The notes: a model not told the origin generated them from the sequence alone. Positions 41,653 through 51,102 are shown, numbered from the stretch's first letter. The stretch: 52,074 nt of DNA from an uncultured Acetatifactor sp. (GCA_910577035.1 CAJTKW010000021.1:1-52074), one strand, 5' to 3'. Numbers and translations are program-made.

Positions 41653-43956
41653 TTACACCCTCGACAGAATCAGCTCCATCTTCCCCGTGAACTCCAACTG
41701 TTTTACCCCGTTTGGCACCAGGAAATGATCTCCCTTTTTCAAAGGCTGGCTGTTGACAATGCCGTCACCTGACAATACTGTCGCCAGCATAAAGGGGCCG
41801 TCAGGTGCAAGGACAAACCTGTCGTCTACAGTTACCTTGTAAATCCGGTAATACCTGCAGGAATAAAGCTCATTGAGGCAATTTGCAGGCAGATCCGCCG
41901 CAGACTTTACACTGTCCTCTGCAGATTTTGCAGGAACGGTGATCACGTCTATGCTCTGCTCTACATGAAGCTGTCTGGGCCTGCCGTCCGAAAGCCTGTC
42001 ATAATCATAGACCCGGTAAGTTATATCACTGTTCTGCTGGGTCTCCAGGATCAGCAGCCCACCCTTGATGGCATGGACGGTGCCGGGATCGATCTGGATA
42101 AAGTCCCCCTTCTTCACGGGAACCTCCCGGATGAATTCTTCCCAGCGGCCCTGATGAATCATGTCCGCCAGCTCTTCCCTTGTCCCGGCATTATGGCCGA
42201 TCACAAGAGACGCCCCTTCAGGACAGTCCAGCACATACCAGCACTCCGTCTTCCCCAGGGAGCCGTTCTCATGGATCCCGGCATAGACGTCATCCGGATG
42301 TACCTGAATACTCAGATCCTCCCTGGCATCAATGATCTTCACCAGAAGGGGAAAGCGGTCATACTCCACATTCCCGAATATTTCTGGGTGGGTCTGCCAA
42401 AGCTCCGACAGCCTTACACCGGCATACACCCCGTCCCGAATCGTTCCCTCCCCGTTGGGGTGGGCAGAAATGCCCCAGCATTCCCCGATGTCCGTCCCTT
42501 CCACCGCATATCCGAAGTCCTCCCGCAGCCTGCTTCCCCCCCAGATATTATGGGTAAACACGGGATTCAGGAACAGAATATCCCGGCAGGGATTATTACA
42601 GGAAAGATTTGCCCCCATACTTTGAATCACCTCCTGATACCAGAAGGCGGAATCCTTTACGATCCTCTTCTGGGTCTGATAATTTACATATACAATACCG
42701 AAGCGCTGCTTATACCCGTCGCTCCACTCGAAATTGTCCAGGAATGTCCACAGAAAATATCCCCTGACATCCGCGCCCTCTTCCATGGCCTTCTGCATTG
42801 CTCCCATATAGCTGTCCAGAAAGGTGATCCTGTCGCTGTCATGCACTCTGCCGTCAGGTGCCACATTGTCATGACACCCCATGCCGTTTTCCGTAATGTA
42901 AAGAGGGAGGGCATATCGCTCCGTCAGGAAGCGGATGCCGTAATAGAAGGCCCTGGGCGTCACCGGCCAATCCGTTCCGGTCTTGGGGAACCCCGGCTCC
43001 CTGGTGACAAATTCCGGCTCTCCGTCCTGGCCGGCCCTGACATAATACCCATTATAGATATTCTGTCCCATGAAATCCAGGGGTTGATGAATCAGCTCCA
43101 TGTCCTCATCGGTAATTTCCGGCAGGTACTGCCGAAACTTCTCCAGTCCCTCTGCCGGATACTGCCCCAGAAATACAGGATCGGAAAACCATGCCACATT
43201 CCAGGTCCAGTTGCTCATAGGATTGTAAAATCCGAAATAAACCTTCTTTGCCGCCGCAATGTCCTCCGGTGAATCCGTGTAAGGATATGCCACGCCTCCG
43301 GTGGGAGCATACCCTATCCGAACCGGCCGTCCGGCGTATTTCCGCAGCATGACCACAGCCTTCCCGTGGGCCTTTAAGAGGTTATGGGCGACCTGAAAGG
43401 TCTCCCGGTAAGAAAGCGTAAGGCCGGGAGCGTGAACACCGCTCAAATGCCCCAGTCCCACAGCACACTGTGGTTCGTTGACGGTAATAAAATTGTCGCA
43501 CAGGTCGGAAAAGTTCTCCGCCACCACCCTTGCATAGTTTCCGAACCATTCCACCACATCAGGATTCAGCCAGCCGCCCCTGTCCTGAAGTGCCTGGGGA
43601 AATTCCCAGTGAAACAGCGTAATATACGGGGTGATCCCGTTCTCCTTCATGGAGAGGAGCATATTTCTGTACAACTCCACTGCCTTAGGGTTCACCGCCC
43701 CATCCCCTGTGGGAATCAGCCTTGCCCAGTTTAAAGAAAAACGATAGGCCTTGATCCCCAGATTACGCATCAGGGCATAATCTTCCCTGTAACGGTGCAT
43801 ATGGTCGCAGGAAACGTCGGCCGTCTGGCCCTCAAACACTCTTCCTGCTTCCACGAAGGTATCCCACACACATTTTCCCCTTCCGTCCCCCGGATCGGTT
43901 CCCTCTACCTGGTAAGCGCTGCTGGCAACGCCCCAGACAAAATCTTTTTGAAACAT
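41653..43956 (-). CDS. Fusion of GH1 beta-glucosidase and class I mannose-6-phosphate isomerase
   Basis: The 767-residue protein joins two complete enzymes in one unbroken frame. Residues 1-450 are a GH1 enzyme with acid/base E161 in TVNEP, nucleophile E356 in ITENG, and the late WTFLDNFEWSDGY motif. From about 457 a ManA-type isomerase begins (FLNPVFTHNIWGG). Its zinc ligands are recognisable in IQVHPDD (Q551, H553), GKTECW (E571) and DPGTVHAIKGG. The first half would cleave beta-linked glucose from glucomannan oligosaccharides; the second converts mannose 6-phosphate to fructose 6-phosphate. There is no signal peptide. I chose the ATG at 43956, preceded by AAAGGTGG; a GTG eight codons upstream is less likely. 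It is the last gene of the mannan operon. Confidence 0.92.
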   Translation of the reverse strand: MFQKDFVWGVASSAYQVEGTDPGDGRGKCVWDTFVEAGRVFEGQTADVSCDHMHRYREDYALMRNLGIKAYRFSLNWARLIPTGDGAVNPKAVELYRNMLLSMKENGITPYITLFHWEFPQALQDRGGWLNPDVVEWFGNYARVVAENFSDLCDNFITVNEPQCAVGLGHLSGVHAPGLTLSYRETFQVAHNLLKAHGKAVVMLRKYAGRPVRIGYAPTGGVAYPYTDSPEDIAAAKKVYFGFYNPMSNWTWNVAWFSDPVFLGQYPAEGLEKFRQYLPEITDEDMELIHQPLDFMGQNIYNGYYVRAGQDGEPEFVTREPGFPKTGTDWPVTPRAFYYGIRFLTERYALPLYITENGMGCHDNVAPDGRVHDSDRITFLDSYMGAMQKAMEEGADVRGYFLWTFLDNFEWSDGYKQRFGIVYVNYQTQKRIVKDSAFWYQEVIQSMGANLSCNNPCRDILFLNPVFTHNIWGGSRLREDFGYAVEGTDIGECWGISAHPNGEGTIRDGVYAGVRLSELWQTHPEIFGNVEYDRFPLLVKIIDAREDLSIQVHPDDVYAGIHENGSLGKTECWYVLDCPEGASLVIGHNAGTREELADMIHQGRWEEFIREVPVKKGDFIQIDPGTVHAIKGGLLILETQQNSDITYRVYDYDRLSDGRPRQLHVEQSIDVITVPAKSAEDSVKSAADLPANCLNELYSCRYYRIYKVTVDDRFVLAPDGPFMLATVLSGDGIVNSQPLKKGDHFLVPNGVKQLEFTGKMELILSRV

Positions 43957-43976
43957 ATCATCCACCTTTTCGTTTT

Positions 43977-45137
43977 TCACTGTTTTCTATTTTCGATGCC
44001 GGAATCTCCGTCAACGCGCTCCACGCCTTTTCCGGACGCAATCACCGACACAAGGTAAAAGGGCTGCTTATCTGCCTCATGGGATTCTGTTATGCGAATC
44101 TCCACCCGGTGCTTTCGATCCTCTCCGTGCTCCAGCACCGTATCCAGTTCCAGTTTATCCCCCCAGGTCTCGCCAAAATTGGCATCCAGAATATGAGGAT
44201 GTTCCTCGTCTCCGTCCAGAATCAGCTCCGCCACCGGTGCCGGAAGCTGAATGGTCTTGCGGTACTGCACACCGATACAGCTGCCTTCCACCTCAAATAC
44301 AATGGATGCACCCTTTTCGGAGGCCGTCCAGCCCTTTTTGAAAATGTCCGTAATTCCCTGCTGGGGCTCATTATCAGGAACAAACCCTGCCAAAACGGGA
44401 GACACAGTATCATTCCGGTAACGGACGGAATCCTGGTACGCATTGGCCGTCAGGGGTTCCGCCTTTACCGCCGCCGGCTCTTCCCTGTTCCCCAGGTCTG
44501 CCTGTATCTTTTCCAGGAAGTAAGTGATGACGGACGCCACCAGCTCATGTCCGTAATCGTTGGGATGCAGGTCATCCGGCGTGATCTCGCGGTTCTCCAG
44601 CCGTCCTGCCGCAAGCTCCGGGTAAATACAGCTCTGCATGCTGACTGCCGGCAGCTCATAATACCGGGCCGCCTTGCCGTGCATCAGCTGGGCATTGGCG
44701 CCGTTGTCATAGCATACATTATGTACCAGCAGCACTGCCGGCTGCCACTCCGCGCCGAAGATCCTGCGGACCAGCCCCTCATAGGTTTCCAGATAATGAG
44801 GGGTGGAACCGTCGTTTACCGAGAATTCCACGATCACGAAATCCGGCCTGTAAGCCAGGAGGTCACTGTCTGCCCTGGCACAGCCAAACTGGGAGTCCGT
44901 AGCGCCGATACCGGCGTTGATATACGTAAATTCCGCCTTGGGAAAGGTCCTGCGCCACCACTCATAGACATGATAAGCATAACATAGCTTCGGCTCCGAT
45001 GCAAGGGAACCCTGGGTAATAGAGCCGCCTATGAATCCGATGGTCAGCTTCTCCCCCTGCTCTGCCCGCCGAAATACCTCCTTGATTCTTCCCTGATTGC
45101 CGCGGTTTGCCACCGCCGCTTCATAATTTAACTTCAT
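43977..45137 (-). CDS. SGNH-family acetyl esterase, CE17-like
   Basis: The 386-residue protein has an N-terminal SGNH hydrolase domain: catalytic S39 in IGGSITQGS, GIGATDSQFG, the asparagine in FSVNDG, and D188/H191 in TPDDLHPND. A C-terminal beta-rich domain of about 150 residues follows, in the place of the CBM35 of known CE17 mannan acetyl esterases. It has no signal peptide, so it should deacetylate imported mannooligosaccharides in the cytoplasm. I chose the ATG at 45137, preceded by GGAGG; an in-frame upstream start has no such site. It lies between the CE2-like gene and the GH1-isomerase gene. Confidence 0.78.
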   Translation of the reverse strand: MKLNYEAAVANRGNQGRIKEVFRRAEQGEKLTIGFIGGSITQGSLASEPKLCYAYHVYEWWRRTFPKAEFTYINAGIGATDSQFGCARADSDLLAYRPDFVIVEFSVNDGSTPHYLETYEGLVRRIFGAEWQPAVLLVHNVCYDNGANAQLMHGKAARYYELPAVSMQSCIYPELAAGRLENREITPDDLHPNDYGHELVASVITYFLEKIQADLGNREEPAAVKAEPLTANAYQDSVRYRNDTVSPVLAGFVPDNEPQQGITDIFKKGWTASEKGASIVFEVEGSCIGVQYRKTIQLPAPVAELILDGDEEHPHILDANFGETWGDKLELDTVLEHGEDRKHRVEIRITESHEADKQPFYLVSVIASGKGVERVDGDSGIENRKQ

Positions 45138-45187
45138 TTTCCCCTCCCTGTCATGGCTCTCCGCAATTCTTTTCGCACTTCCCGCCA

Positions 45188-45223
45188 TGCCGCCAACGGC
45201 GGCAGTGCCGTCGGAGACGGCAC
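45188..45223 (-). repeat. Two adjacent perfect hairpins between the esterase genes
   Basis: TGCCGCC-AAC-GGCGGCA (45188-45204) and GTGCCGTC-GGA-GACGGCAC (45205-45223) follow each other without a gap in the 117-base spacer. No T run follows, so mRNA processing or stability is more likely than termination. Confidence 0.7.
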
Positions 45224-45254
45224 ATACAATCCGTGAAATCGAGCAGGACTTCCT

Positions 45255-46322
45255 TCATGATTTCCAGACATCCTCTCCCAGCGACCCGATGAACGAACTC
45301 AGCTCCTCCGCCATCTTCTCCGCCTCGGGAATCCGGATATGTCCCGGCGTTCCGCAGCCGTTCTTCTCATATAAAAAGTGATGTACCCGGGGACTGTCCA
45401 GCTCTCTGCAGACCTCCTCAATGGCCCGGTCCCAGGCAGCGTCATGCCCCAGAATGGTAGTCGTCAGCACGAAATGGGCATCCGGGTACAGCCCCATCAG
45501 CCTTTCAAGAAAGACCCTGTAATGGCGGCGCCAGCTCCGGGATTGTCGGGAATCATACTCCTCTGCCATGTAATTAACGGGATTGGCATCATTCTGTCCG
45601 ATAGCCACAACCGCCACATGGGGCTTCCAGCACTGGAAATCCCACTGTTTCAGGACTCCCAGCTGGGGATTATACTGTATCTTGTCATAAATGGACTCCA
45701 TCCCCACAAAGTCCGGCCCGCAGAACCATCCCGTCTGATCCAGCAGGGCAGCTCCCCCCTGGGAGGTGATATGCAGCTCTGCTTCTAACCTTCTGGCTGT
45801 CATCCAGGAGTAAGAATACCAGCTGTTGGAATATTCCCCGTCATGGGGGGGATCTTCCCTGCCCACATAGTCCACCGCTTCAGACACCTCGCCGCAGGAC
45901 ACGCTGTCCCCAAAGACTTCCATACGCCGCCCGGACATTTGGGGAGGCGGCAGGACCCTGCTCCCATCCTCCAGTTCGAAACCGTGGAGGGTAAAATAAT
46001 GACAGGCATCCATCCTTTTGAACAGCAAAAGTTCATGCTCCCCTGCCCCCAGATTCCGCCCCAGACAATATCCGTGCCGCTCCTCATCCTGCGCCGCGGG
46101 CCCTCCGGCCTCCAGCAGGAATTTCCCCTGCACGCCGTCCAGGATATATCCCACGTAATTGGATCCATAGCTTCTGTGATTCGTAATAATGACTCCAAGA
46201 CAGTTCCCGCTGAACCTGAGCCGCACGCAGCTTCCCGCATAAACAAATACAGGGGCTTTCCTGTCTTCAAAGTCGATCCGTCCGCTGTAGCTTAACAATT
46301 CATGATCCGGTAAAACCAGCAT
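45255..46322 (-). CDS. Carbohydrate acetyl esterase, CE2-like
   Basis: The 355-residue protein has an N-terminal beta-sandwich domain of about 130 residues and a C-terminal SGNH domain. Its catalytic serine lies in FGDSVSCG, the asparagine in AIGQNDAN, and the last catalytic part in a GHIRIPEAEKMAEEL segment. This two-domain order is that of CE2 esterases. It has no signal peptide, so it acts on imported oligosaccharides. CE2 and CE17 enzymes of related gut bacteria remove acetyl groups from different positions of mannose, so the pair would complete deacetylation. GGAGG lies seven bases before the ATG. Confidence 0.83.
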   Translation of the reverse strand: MLVLPDHELLSYSGRIDFEDRKAPVFVYAGSCVRLRFSGNCLGVIITNHRSYGSNYVGYILDGVQGKFLLEAGGPAAQDEERHGYCLGRNLGAGEHELLLFKRMDACHYFTLHGFELEDGSRVLPPPQMSGRRMEVFGDSVSCGEVSEAVDYVGREDPPHDGEYSNSWYSYSWMTARRLEAELHITSQGGAALLDQTGWFCGPDFVGMESIYDKIQYNPQLGVLKQWDFQCWKPHVAVVAIGQNDANPVNYMAEEYDSRQSRSWRRHYRVFLERLMGLYPDAHFVLTTTILGHDAAWDRAIEEVCRELDSPRVHHFLYEKNGCGTPGHIRIPEAEKMAEELSSFIGSLGEDVWKS

Positions 46323-46395
46323 CTTCCTGCCTCCAATCTCTCTGACCGCCAGTCAAAAGCTTCCCTGCGCCTCCCCATCCGAAGGGGCATATCCT

Positions 46396-47568
46396 TCATT
46401 CTGCCAGCAGCCGGAGATTTTTCTCAATCAATCTGCACCTCTGGGCCACACACTCCACGCTCCTGCCCGGATCGGAAGGGGTGTGGAAGACGTAGTCCTT
46501 TAATCTGTCCAGATCGGTGACCGCTACATGCAGCCGGGTATCCGAGGAAGCATAATACAGATATACCTCTCCCTTTTCGTTGACAATTGCGCCGTTGGTA
46601 AAGACCACATTGGAGACGTCGCCCACCCGCTCCCCTCCCCTGGGGCCGATCAACAGCCCGGAGGGCTCTGCAATGACCCTGGAGGGATCGTCCAGCGCCG
46701 TGGCAAAGGCATAAATCACATACCTTAGGCCTGCCGCCGTATTTCTCACCCCATGGGCAATGTGGATCCATCCCTGATCCGTCTTTATGGGCACGGCACC
46801 CGCACCGTTCTTGGCTTCCGTAATGGTGTGATATTTGCGCAGGCTGGTCATCTTCTCCTCATCGACCACCCCATGGGTAATATCGTCGCAAAGCCCGAAT
46901 CCCACACCTCCGCCGCTTCCGGTTTCAATGAAATCATCCATGGGCCTGGTATAGAAAGCGTATTTCCCGTTTACAAACTCCGGGTGCAGCACCACATTCC
47001 GCTGCTGGGGAGAATGCAGGGTTACAAGGTTATCCAGCCTCTCCCAGTGCTTTAAGTCCTTTGTGCGCACAATCCCTGCCGCCGCCACGGCAGCAGACAG
47101 GTCCTTGACCGTTTTATCCTTGCTCTCGGAGCAGAAGACACCGTATATATAGCCGTCTTCATGCTGAGTCAGACGCATGTCATATACATTGGTCTCCTCG
47201 GGACAGGTATCCTCCAGAAGGATGGGATACTCCCAAAACCGGAAACCGTCCACCCCGTTATCGCTCTCCGCCACACCGAAGAAGGACTTGCGGTCATTTC
47301 CCTCAATGCGGGCCACCAGATAATACTTTCCGTTTAAATAGATCGCTCCCGAATTCATGACCGCATTGACCCCAAGGCGTTCCATGAAATACGGGTTGGC
47401 CTCCCGATCCAGGTCGTACTGCCAAGTCAGGGGAATATGCTCCCTGGTCAGGACAGGATAAAGGTATCGGTCATATATTCCATTATAAAAATGAGCATCC
47501 TTTTGATTCTTCCGGGCCAGCAGCCTCTCCTGCTTATCTGCCATCTCAAAATATTTTTCGTGTATCAT
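46396..47568 (-). CDS. 4-O-beta-D-mannosyl-D-glucose phosphorylase (GH130_1)
   Basis: The 390-residue protein has the length and motifs of GH130 subfamily 1. D130 in NVYDMRLT corresponds to the catalytic aspartate of the Bacteroides fragilis enzyme; a GAGAVPI loop and a GVRNTAAGLRY segment follow. It cleaves mannosyl-glucose with phosphate to mannose 1-phosphate and glucose. I chose the ATG at 47568, preceded by GAGGGG; a longer in-frame start has no such site. The first 23 bases overlap the end of the epimerase gene, so the epimerase and its product-consuming enzyme are translationally coupled. Confidence 0.92.
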   Translation of the reverse strand: MIHEKYFEMADKQERLLARKNQKDAHFYNGIYDRYLYPVLTREHIPLTWQYDLDREANPYFMERLGVNAVMNSGAIYLNGKYYLVARIEGNDRKSFFGVAESDNGVDGFRFWEYPILLEDTCPEETNVYDMRLTQHEDGYIYGVFCSESKDKTVKDLSAAVAAAGIVRTKDLKHWERLDNLVTLHSPQQRNVVLHPEFVNGKYAFYTRPMDDFIETGSGGGVGFGLCDDITHGVVDEEKMTSLRKYHTITEAKNGAGAVPIKTDQGWIHIAHGVRNTAAGLRYVIYAFATALDDPSRVIAEPSGLLIGPRGGERVGDVSNVVFTNGAIVNEKGEVYLYYASSDTRLHVAVTDLDRLKDYVFHTPSDPGRSVECVAQRCRLIEKNLRLLAE

Positions 47569-48844
47569 GTTCCCCTCTCTTTCCCATGCTCCGGCCCGGC
47601 TGCTCCGATTCCTCCAAAACCGTCTGCCGACGCAAAATCTCAATACACATCCGCCCGTTATGATAAGGACATTTCCAGGGCTCCACAACAGGCCTGCCAG
47701 GATAAGGCTTTCCTTCCTCGTCCACCTCCCAGAACCATTCGGATCCCTTCCGGCTGTCCACCACATACCTGACTATGAACTCCCACTGCTTCAGCGCAGC
47801 CTCCAGGTATTCCCCACGGCCGCCGTCCTTCTGATACCCGTTTAAAAAGCCGATGACACCTTCCGCCTGAACCCACCAGATCCGATGGGTATTGACCACA
47901 CCCCTTTCACACTCGTTGGCCAGAGAATGCCCGTCAAAGGCAAGCTTATAGACCTGCGCCGTCAGATCCCTTGTGACGGGAGACAGCTTTGCCTCATATA
48001 CAGGATCCTTCAGGATTTCCACTCCCAGGTCGATGAGCCATGCCGTCTCAATGTCATGCCCATAGGAATGCAGATCAATGATGGAATGATACTTTTCGTC
48101 GAAAAACACCTCCAGACGATGTTTTTCGGGATGATAAACCTTATCCGCAAAGGTATCCAGAATCCATTTCAGCTTTCCTTCCACCTCCTTGTCCCCGGAA
48201 ACCTTAAAGAGCTGAGTATAAGCCTCAAACACATGGAGCAGTGTGTTCATGGTCTTTGCCGCCATGACACCGTTCTCTGACAGCTTCTCGTTGGACTCAG
48301 GCTGGAAGTCGATGGTAAAAGACTCCAGATACCCCACATGATCCGTACACCTTTCCTCGATCAGCCGAAACAGCTTAAAAGCAAGCCTCAGCGCTTCTTC
48401 CGTCCCCATGGCTTCGTAGTAAGCGGACAACGCATATATGCAAAATGCCTGATTATAGGTATGCTTGGTCGTGTCTTCCGGTGTGCCGTCCGCCTTCAGG
48501 GACCAGTAGATCCCTCCGTTTACCTTATCTACACAGCACTCCTTCAAAAAGGCATAGCCATGTTCGGCCTCGGCCCTTATATCTGCCGGAGAAAATCCAT
48601 GTCTTCTGCAATCCTCTTCCGTAATCAGCCCGTCCTTACAGCAAAGATATACATTGGAAAAGAACCATGTGATTCTGCTGTTTAAGATACAGCCCTTCAC
48701 TGCATCCCTGTCGGTTTCCAGGTCATAGGACATATAGCCGTACCAGCCTCCCCTTACGTCGTCCCGCAGGCTCCGCCAGAAAGGAATGATCTTTCCCAGC
48801 AGATGCTCTTTCGCCTCCCCGGCAAGCTTTTCTGTTTTTTTCAT
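47546..48844 (-). CDS. Cellobiose 2-epimerase
   Basis: The 432-residue protein belongs to the N-acylglucosamine 2-epimerase (AGE) superfamily, with an alpha/alpha barrel pattern. Catalytic histidines are recognisable in HSYGHDIETAW, HRIWWVQAE and CPYHNGRMCIEI. The GGWYGYMSYD segment near the N-terminus is typical of cellobiose epimerases. In mannan catabolism it turns mannobiose into mannosyl-glucose, the substrate of the next gene product. The C-terminus is about 20 residues longer than usual and polar. GGAG precedes the ATG. Confidence 0.92.
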   Translation of the reverse strand: MKKTEKLAGEAKEHLLGKIIPFWRSLRDDVRGGWYGYMSYDLETDRDAVKGCILNSRITWFFSNVYLCCKDGLITEEDCRRHGFSPADIRAEAEHGYAFLKECCVDKVNGGIYWSLKADGTPEDTTKHTYNQAFCIYALSAYYEAMGTEEALRLAFKLFRLIEERCTDHVGYLESFTIDFQPESNEKLSENGVMAAKTMNTLLHVFEAYTQLFKVSGDKEVEGKLKWILDTFADKVYHPEKHRLEVFFDEKYHSIIDLHSYGHDIETAWLIDLGVEILKDPVYEAKLSPVTRDLTAQVYKLAFDGHSLANECERGVVNTHRIWWVQAEGVIGFLNGYQKDGGRGEYLEAALKQWEFIVRYVVDSRKGSEWFWEVDEEGKPYPGRPVVEPWKCPYHNGRMCIEILRRQTVLEESEQPGRSMGKRGEHDTRKIF

Positions 48845-48912
48845 TTACTCTTCTCCGTTTCCTCTCAATCCGTAAAGCCGACAGCCTCGGCCATATCTTT
48901 GCCGCCAATCCT

Positions 48913-49935
48913 TCACGCCCTGCCCACCAGCGCTCCCAGCACCTTGGGATAGACACAGGAACAATCCTTCCTGTGAAACAGTCCGAACAGCTCACCCTTA
49001 CCCTCAAACAGTCCATTGTCCCACCAGACACAAGGGACACCTGCGGCAGCTGCGGCATCCGTATAATACTTTACCCACTCTGCCCGCTCGTCCTCATTAC
49101 CGTCCTTATTCATGGCGCCAAACTCACCGATAATGACCGGGATTCCCCTGTCCGTATACAGCTCCTTCAATTCCCTCATAAGCCTGTCGATCTCTTCCGT
49201 GTCATGGTTCCATGTCTTCCTGCCGGGAATCTGCAGGGCAAATTCATAGGGTTCATATGCGTGTACCGATACGATCACCCTTTTATCATCCTCAGGCACC
49301 GAGATATGCCTGATTCCTGCCTTACAGTTTGCTCCGTATCCCGGAAGCATCACATAACGGTCAGGATTATGTCCACCGCAAGACCTTACCGTCTCCAGAA
49401 ACGCCCGGTTGGTGGTATTGACTACCTCCCAGCCCTCCTCATCGCCGCCGTTCCACTCCAGCTCCGTGCCCACCTTTCTGGGCTCGTTCTGGGCTTCAAA
49501 GATAAGATGCTCGTCATACTCTGCAAAACGCCCGCAGATCTGCCTCCACACCGCCTTCATTCTCCTGCAGACCGCCTCGCAGTTATCGTAATAAGGGTAG
49601 TTCCAATCCTCATGATGAAGGTTCAAAATCACATACGCCTTCCGCTCATAAGCGTAATCCACTACCTCCTGTACTCTGTCCATCCAGCTCTTTTCAATCC
49701 TGAAATCGGGTTCCGGCCCCATATGGCCCGTCCATGACACCGGGATCCGGATCAGCTGAAACCCTGCATTTAATATCGTATCCACCAGCTGCTTCGTAAT
49801 AACCGGATTGTGCCAGGCCGTCTCAAAGGCACTGGGATCCGCCTCCCTGGGCAAACTGTCATCCGTGGAATCCAGCGTGTTTCCGATACTGATTCCCACC
49901 TTAATATTGCTTACGAATTCCATGGCATTTGACAT
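48913..49935 (-). CDS. Cytoplasmic GH5 glycoside hydrolase
   Basis: The 340-residue protein has the GH5 barrel with the SIGNTLDS segment near the start, RIPVSW, the acid/base E151 in EAQNEPR and the nucleophile E271 in IIGEFGA. The ETAWHNP segment is close to the endoglucanase-like subfamilies (GH5_4/GH5_2). It has no signal peptide and no binding module, so it should cut imported oligosaccharides. Within this operon an endo-mannanase or glucomannan-active endoglucanase is likely; the exact linkage cannot be decided. AGGAGG lies eight bases before the ATG. Confidence 0.85.
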   Translation of the reverse strand: MSNAMEFVSNIKVGISIGNTLDSTDDSLPREADPSAFETAWHNPVITKQLVDTILNAGFQLIRIPVSWTGHMGPEPDFRIEKSWMDRVQEVVDYAYERKAYVILNLHHEDWNYPYYDNCEAVCRRMKAVWRQICGRFAEYDEHLIFEAQNEPRKVGTELEWNGGDEEGWEVVNTTNRAFLETVRSCGGHNPDRYVMLPGYGANCKAGIRHISVPEDDKRVIVSVHAYEPYEFALQIPGRKTWNHDTEEIDRLMRELKELYTDRGIPVIIGEFGAMNKDGNEDERAEWVKYYTDAAAAAGVPCVWWDNGLFEGKGELFGLFHRKDCSCVYPKVLGALVGRA

Positions 49936-49970
49936 ATGTATTTCCTCCTATCGTCCGCCCTGACGAACAA

Positions 49971-50002
49971 GAACCCCCCAGTGTAGCAGCACCAGGGGGT
50001 TC
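49971..50002 (-). terminator. Hairpin inside the mannan operon
   Basis: GAACCCCC and GGGGGTTC pair, with an inner GTG/CAC stem and a six-base loop. On the minus strand TTGTTC follows, a weak T run. It may reduce transcription of the downstream genes or protect the mRNA end of the upstream ones. Confidence 0.5.
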
Positions 50003-50079
50003 ACTTTGGGGTATGATTTCTCAAATCATCCCTGCATGAAATCAGGATATGCTCTGTCACCCGAAATGTCAACCGTATT

Positions 50080-51102
50080 TTACCGCATCCCGATTTCCCT
50101 GTCATTATCGTTAGTTACGCTGTGATCCTTGATATAACCCACGATCTCCTCCAGTGTGGTAAACGCCAGCCCTACATAGCTGTCCGCACAGCCGTAGTAA
50201 ACGGCGATTTTTCCGCTTTCGGAATCATGGATGGTGGCACAGGGGAAGGTAACATTGGGAACAAATCCCCTCTCCTCGTACCACTCCTCGGGAGTCAGCA
50301 GGAAGTTTTCACAGCGGTACAGCACCTTAGACGGATTCTCCAGATCCAGGATGGCGCCTCCGATGGAATACACATATCCGTTACAGGTGCCGCTGACACC
50401 GTGGTAGAATAAAAGCCAGCCCTCCGTAGTCTCGATGGGTGCCGCGCCGCCGCCGATCTTTAAGGATTCCCACCATTCGCTGCCCCGGCTCATCACATGC
50501 CTGTGTTTTCCCCAGTAGACCAGGTCCGGGCTCTCACTGATAAATATATCCCCGAAAGGCGTGTGGCCGGAATCGGAGGGACGACTTAAGAGCATGAAAT
50601 TGCCGTTTATCTTCCTGGGGAACAGCACCGCGTTGCGGTTAAAGGGCAGGAACGGATTTTCCAGCCTGGTAAAGGTCTTGAAATCCGTAGTCTTTGCCAT
50701 ACCGATGGATGCCCCGTAAAAGTCCTGGCACCAGATGATATAGTAGGTGTCCTCCACCTTTACCAGTCTGGGGTCATAGGCATAAATCGGCATAAAAGGC
50801 CTGCCTGCCTCATCCACGAAGGGGATCTTTTCCGGATCAAACTCCCAGTGAATCGCATCCCCGCTCCTCCCCAGGTAGATATAGGGGATACCGTTGGTCT
50901 GCTCCCCCCGGAACACACCGATGAATTTGCCCTCATAAGGCATGACCGCACTGTTGAAAATGCGCGCCACCCCTTCCAGGGGATTGCGCCCGATAATGGG
51001 ATTGTCCGAATATCTCCAGATCGGCGCCCCCTTAAGCCCTGCAGGCTTCTCCTGCCAGGGTACATTGGGAACCGCCGGTGAAATCATCTTTATATTGCTC
51101 AT
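50080..51102 (-). CDS. Beta-1,4-mannooligosaccharide phosphorylase (GH130_2)
   Basis: The 340-residue GH130 protein has D110 in IYAYDPRL as the catalytic acid, an IGGGAAPIET loop, and a YHGVSG segment. Its length and motifs fit subfamily 2, which shortens mannooligosaccharides from the non-reducing end and releases mannose 1-phosphate. I chose the ATG at 51102, preceded by AGAGG. An in-frame extension upstream lacks a ribosome binding site. It follows the solute-binding protein gene, so it is the first cytoplasmic enzyme gene in this part of the operon. Confidence 0.88.
   Translation of the reverse strand: MSNIKMISPAVPNVPWQEKPAGLKGAPIWRYSDNPIIGRNPLEGVARIFNSAVMPYEGKFIGVFRGEQTNGIPYIYLGRSGDAIHWEFDPEKIPFVDEAGRPFMPIYAYDPRLVKVEDTYYIIWCQDFYGASIGMAKTTDFKTFTRLENPFLPFNRNAVLFPRKINGNFMLLSRPSDSGHTPFGDIFISESPDLVYWGKHRHVMSRGSEWWESLKIGGGAAPIETTEGWLLFYHGVSGTCNGYVYSIGGAILDLENPSKVLYRCENFLLTPEEWYEERGFVPNVTFPCATIHDSESGKIAVYYGCADSYVGLAFTTLEEIVGYIKDHSVTNDNDREIGMR

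Noticed and set aside
41965..43272. 435-codon open frame antisense to the GH1-isomerase gene
   Set aside because: Shadow of the real gene; no ribosome binding site or recognisable motif.
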